DNA from: Thiotrichaceae bacterium
GTDB lineage: Bacteria; Pseudomonadota; Gammaproteobacteria; Thiotrichales; Thiotrichaceae
Length of the DNA: 8,066 nt
NCBI GenBank assembly: GCA_027024625.1
Contig: JALVRY010000486.1
Location: 1-8,066 of the forward strand
Direction of reading: 5' to 3'
The notes beneath the pieces are model-generated. The model had not been told where the DNA came from. It saw only the letters and a program-made list of their open reading frames with translations, and did not search any database. Shown piece by piece: positions 6,629-8,066 of the stretch. Every line of letters begins with the position of its first letter. Position 1 is the stretch's first letter. The position numbers and the translations under genes were made by a program.

Positions 6629-7102
6629 TTATTCACCAATGATCATTTTGTTGCCCTGAATAAAATGGTGTGGTGGAATGATTAAATTATGAACTCTAGA
6701 ATTTGTTTTAATGACTTTGCCAGAGCCATCATATCGGTAGCCTGAACAAATATCTTTAAGATGTATTTTTGTGCTTGCGTCAATGTTTAAAGGGCAATTA
6801 ATATCACCTCCTGAATTAATAAATACAAAATAACGCTTGTCTATTGTTTGTTTTGGAAGGAGCTTTTGCATTTCTTTTGTTCTATAAAGGATGCCAATAT
6901 CTTTATCATCCCATCGTATTATTTTTATCTGGCCTTCTTGTATATCAGAAATGTCGATGGTAATCGGTTTTGCTGTTTGTTTGGTTTGGTAATTTGGAGG
7001 CTGCACAGCTGAGCGAATCATGAAAAAAGCAAGAACAATAAGCCCTATGAAAGTGAGGCTTTTGAGTATGCTGCGGTACACTTGTCTTGTATTTGTTGTC
7101 AT
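6629..7102 (-). CDS. Membrane-anchored Rieske-fold-like protein lacking iron-sulfur ligands
   Basis: The product has 157 residues. The N-terminus is short and basic (MTTNTRQVYR), followed by one hydrophobic helix at about 11-32, so the rest should face the periplasm. The soluble part reads like the Rieske subunit of cytochrome bc1: 'DIQEGQIKIIRW' and 'GILYRTKEM' match PetA's '..EPGQ..W..KP..I..RT.EM', and 'CSGYRYDGSGKV', 'NLIIPPHHF' and 'MIIGE' match its C-terminal box II, loop and last strand. The cluster boxes are broken: the only cysteines are Cys103 and Cys119. Aligned on GYRYD/GSRYD, they fall on the two structural disulfide cysteines (16 residues apart, as in bovine Rieske), while the four Fe-S ligand positions hold Gly98, Asp100, Asp117 and Ser120. 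It cannot bind a standard [2Fe-2S] cluster. The start at 7102 has no good ribosome site. The fold call is by eye, and the function is unknown. Confidence 0.75.
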   Translation of the reverse strand: MTTNTRQVYRSILKSLTFIGLIVLAFFMIRSAVQPPNYQTKQTAKPITIDISDIQEGQIKIIRWDDKDIGILYRTKEMQKLLPKQTIDKRYFVFINSGGDINCPLNIDASTKIHLKDICSGYRYDGSGKVIKTNSRVHNLIIPPHHFIQGNKMIIGE

Positions 7103-7114
7103 ATTGAGAGGCTT

Positions 7115-7486
7115 ATGAAAATAAATTTTGTGTTAGTTGCTGGGTTTTTGGGTGCTTTAACTGTTGTGATTGGTGCTTTTGGTGCTCATGTTCTTGAGCA
7201 TAATTTTACTGAAAAAATGATGAAGACTTATCATACTGCGGTTGAATATCAATTTTATCATGTGCTGGCTTTGCTCATTGTGGGCTTATTATCTCGTTCA
7301 GGTAATTCGTTGTTACTACGACTGTCTGGTTGGTCTTTTATTGTAGGTATTATTCTGTTTTCTGGTAGTCTTTATGTTTATGTTCTGACTGGAATAAAAC
7401 AGTTTGCATTTGTAACACCATTCGGAGGTCTCAGTTTTATTGTTGCTTGGCTGTTTTTAATAACATCAGAGATAAAGCGAGTTTAA
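7115..7486 (+). CDS. DUF423 family small integral membrane protein (YgdD/YwdK-like)
   Basis: The product is 123 residues with about four hydrophobic helices and no large soluble part. It carries the DUF423 hallmarks GAFGAH at about 21-26, VEYQFYHVLALL, LFSGSLYVYVLTG and TPFGGLSFIVAWLFL. The family sits in the inner membrane of many bacteria, with relatives in animals (TMEM256); its function is not established. The ATG at 7115 is chosen because the family N-terminus begins there (MKINFVLVAGFLGALTVVIGAFG) and GAGAGG lies just upstream (GAG with 6-nt spacing). A TTG start at 7082 would add an unrelated cysteine-rich stretch. The start is 12 bp from the divergent Rieske-like start, so its promoter must lie inside that gene. 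It converges with the next gene, 32 bp away. Confidence 0.92.
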   Translation: MKINFVLVAGFLGALTVVIGAFGAHVLEHNFTEKMMKTYHTAVEYQFYHVLALLIVGLLSRSGNSLLLRLSGWSFIVGIILFSGSLYVYVLTGIKQFAFVTPFGGLSFIVAWLFLITSEIKRV

Positions 7487-7518
7487 ATCTGAATCCACAT
7501 TGAAATCACGGGTTCAAG

Positions 7519-7869
7519 TTAGTTTGAGCTGCTAACGACAGTGATCGCTTTTTCAAGTTGCTTTATAAATTCTTTTTCCGGTTTTGTTTTTAAGTTTTGC
7601 TGAATAAAATGAACCATTTTACTGTAGCGTGAATCCTGTTTTAGGTATAAGCAAGTCAATGTAATAAGTCGTGCTTGTATTAGGTAAAAGGCGATAAAAG
7701 TGGTGCTTGCTAAAATAAAGGATGCTGTTATTAAATTCTCTGACCAAAGCCACCATGCAATAAAATAGCTACCTATAACGCTGCTAATAAATGCAATTGA
7801 AAATATGCTTAATGTTTTAAGAAATACTTGTAACTCTGGTAGTAGTTCAACAAGCTCTTTTTTATTCAT
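7519..7869 (-). CDS. Unknown small membrane protein with two helices
   Basis: I do not recognise this 116-residue product. It has a short polar N-terminus (MNKKELVELLPELQ), two hydrophobic segments at about 17-42 and 46-74 separated by WSEN, and a charged C-terminal tail (about 76-116) rich in Lys, Gln and Glu with a likely amphipathic helix (KPEKEFIKQLEKAI). This suggests a hairpin inner-membrane protein with both ends on the cytoplasmic side. The ATG at 7869 has no Shine-Dalgarno match in the preceding bases (GCATCCCC). The coding look (normal codon use, hydrophobic pattern, no competing long frame on the other strand) supports a real gene. Its start is 85 bp from that of the divergent phosphatase gene, so the two may share a control region. 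Confidence 0.7.
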   Translation of the reverse strand: MNKKELVELLPELQVFLKTLSIFSIAFISSVIGSYFIAWWLWSENLITASFILASTTFIAFYLIQARLITLTCLYLKQDSRYSKMVHFIQQNLKTKPEKEFIKQLEKAITVVSSSN

Positions 7870-7954
7870 GGGGATGCTGTGTTATTTGTGAAAATATGAT
7901 AATACTGCTTTGTGGGGAGGAATAAAGCTCTCTGTAGGTATATAATGGTCAAAT

Positions 7955-8066
7955 ATGGAATACTCACCGTTTAAATATTTTACAAAAAATCGTAAGGGTC
8001 GTGATTTTGTTGTTGGCGATCTACATGGAATGTTTTCGTCGTTTTCTAAGTTGCTTGATCAAGTTG
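7955..8066 (+). CDS. PPP-family metallophosphatase, 3' end cut off by the window
   Basis: Only the first 37 residues are visible, starting MEYSPFKYFTKNRKGRDF and reaching VVGDLHGMFSSFSKLLDQV. GDLHG (22-26) is motif I (GDxHG) of PPP-type metallophosphatases, whose Asp and His bind the two active-site metals. The preceding 'N.KGRDFVVGD' fits bacterial protein-phosphatase-like members (PrpA/PrpB type) better than ApaH, which starts almost directly at its motif. An in-frame TAA at 7943-7945 rules out any earlier ATG, so 7955 is the start. Its ribosome site is poor. A nine-codon frame at 7945-7974 (starting ATGGTCAAA, ending TAA) overlaps the start and has AGG 6 nt upstream. Substrate cannot be judged from this fragment. 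Confidence 0.85.
   Translation, partial: MEYSPFKYFTKNRKGRDFVVGDLHGMFSSFSKLLDQV

Noticed and set aside
6555..6639. OmpA-like protein starting at 6639
   Set aside because: It would put 28 extra residues before the lipoprotein signal peptide and overlap the upstream gene's stop; 6555 has a Shine-Dalgarno match.
6334..6685. Two plus-strand open frames opposite the OmpA-like lipoprotein
   Set aside because: They are low-complexity (Cys, Thr, Ser) reverse-strand products of the glycine-zipper coding region and have no ribosome sites.
7082..7114. DUF423 protein starting at the TTG at 7082
   Set aside because: The extra residues (including a Cys-rich stretch) do not fit the family, and this start would overlap the divergent gene.
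7488..7517. Hairpin between DUF423 and the two-helix protein gene (TGAATCC with GGGTTCA)
   Set aside because: Only about 7 bp including a G-T pair, with a 13-nt loop and no T-run; too weak to call a terminator.

Overview
The window looks like part of the chromosome of a low-GC (roughly 40% by eye) gammaproteobacterium. The order TPR protein, lolB, ispE, tRNA-Gln, prs, rplY, pth, ychF is the conserved block known from Pseudomonas and relatives. The low GC, the YiaD-type lipoprotein and the short single-domain L25 would suit Moraxellaceae or Cardiobacteriales, but the sequence read by eye cannot settle the family.

Layout. Positions 1-5846 are all on the plus strand: a TPR-repeat protein cut off at the window's left edge; a strong hairpin terminator; lolB (outer-membrane lipoprotein insertion) and ispE (isoprenoid precursor kinase) 5 nt apart; a tRNA-Gln(TTG) with its own plausible promoter inside the 3' end of ispE; prs (PRPP synthase); a terminator-like hairpin; rplY (ribosomal protein L25); pth (peptidyl-tRNA hydrolase); and ychF (ribosome-associated ATPase). 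These are core genes. rplY, pth and ychF all act on or around the ribosome and are tightly packed, consistent with one transcript.

From 5847 onward the strands alternate and the content looks lineage-specific. It holds a minus-strand OmpA-domain (YiaD-like) outer-membrane lipoprotein; upstream of it on the same strand, a small membrane-anchored protein that I read as a Rieske-fold domain that has lost all four iron-sulfur ligands; a plus-strand DUF423 membrane protein whose start codon lies only 12 bp from the divergent Rieske-like start; a minus-strand two-helix membrane protein of unknown function; and the first 37 codons of a plus-strand PPP-type metallophosphatase cut off by the right edge.

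The most interesting item is the ligand-less Rieske-like protein at 6629-7102. Second are the hairpin directly in front of rplY, which may act as an attenuator, and the roughly 20-residue insertion in L25. No mobile element, CRISPR array or rRNA was seen. No stretch over 300 bases lacks a gene; the longest gaps (about 135 bp before lolB, about 99 bp before rplY) each hold a hairpin.
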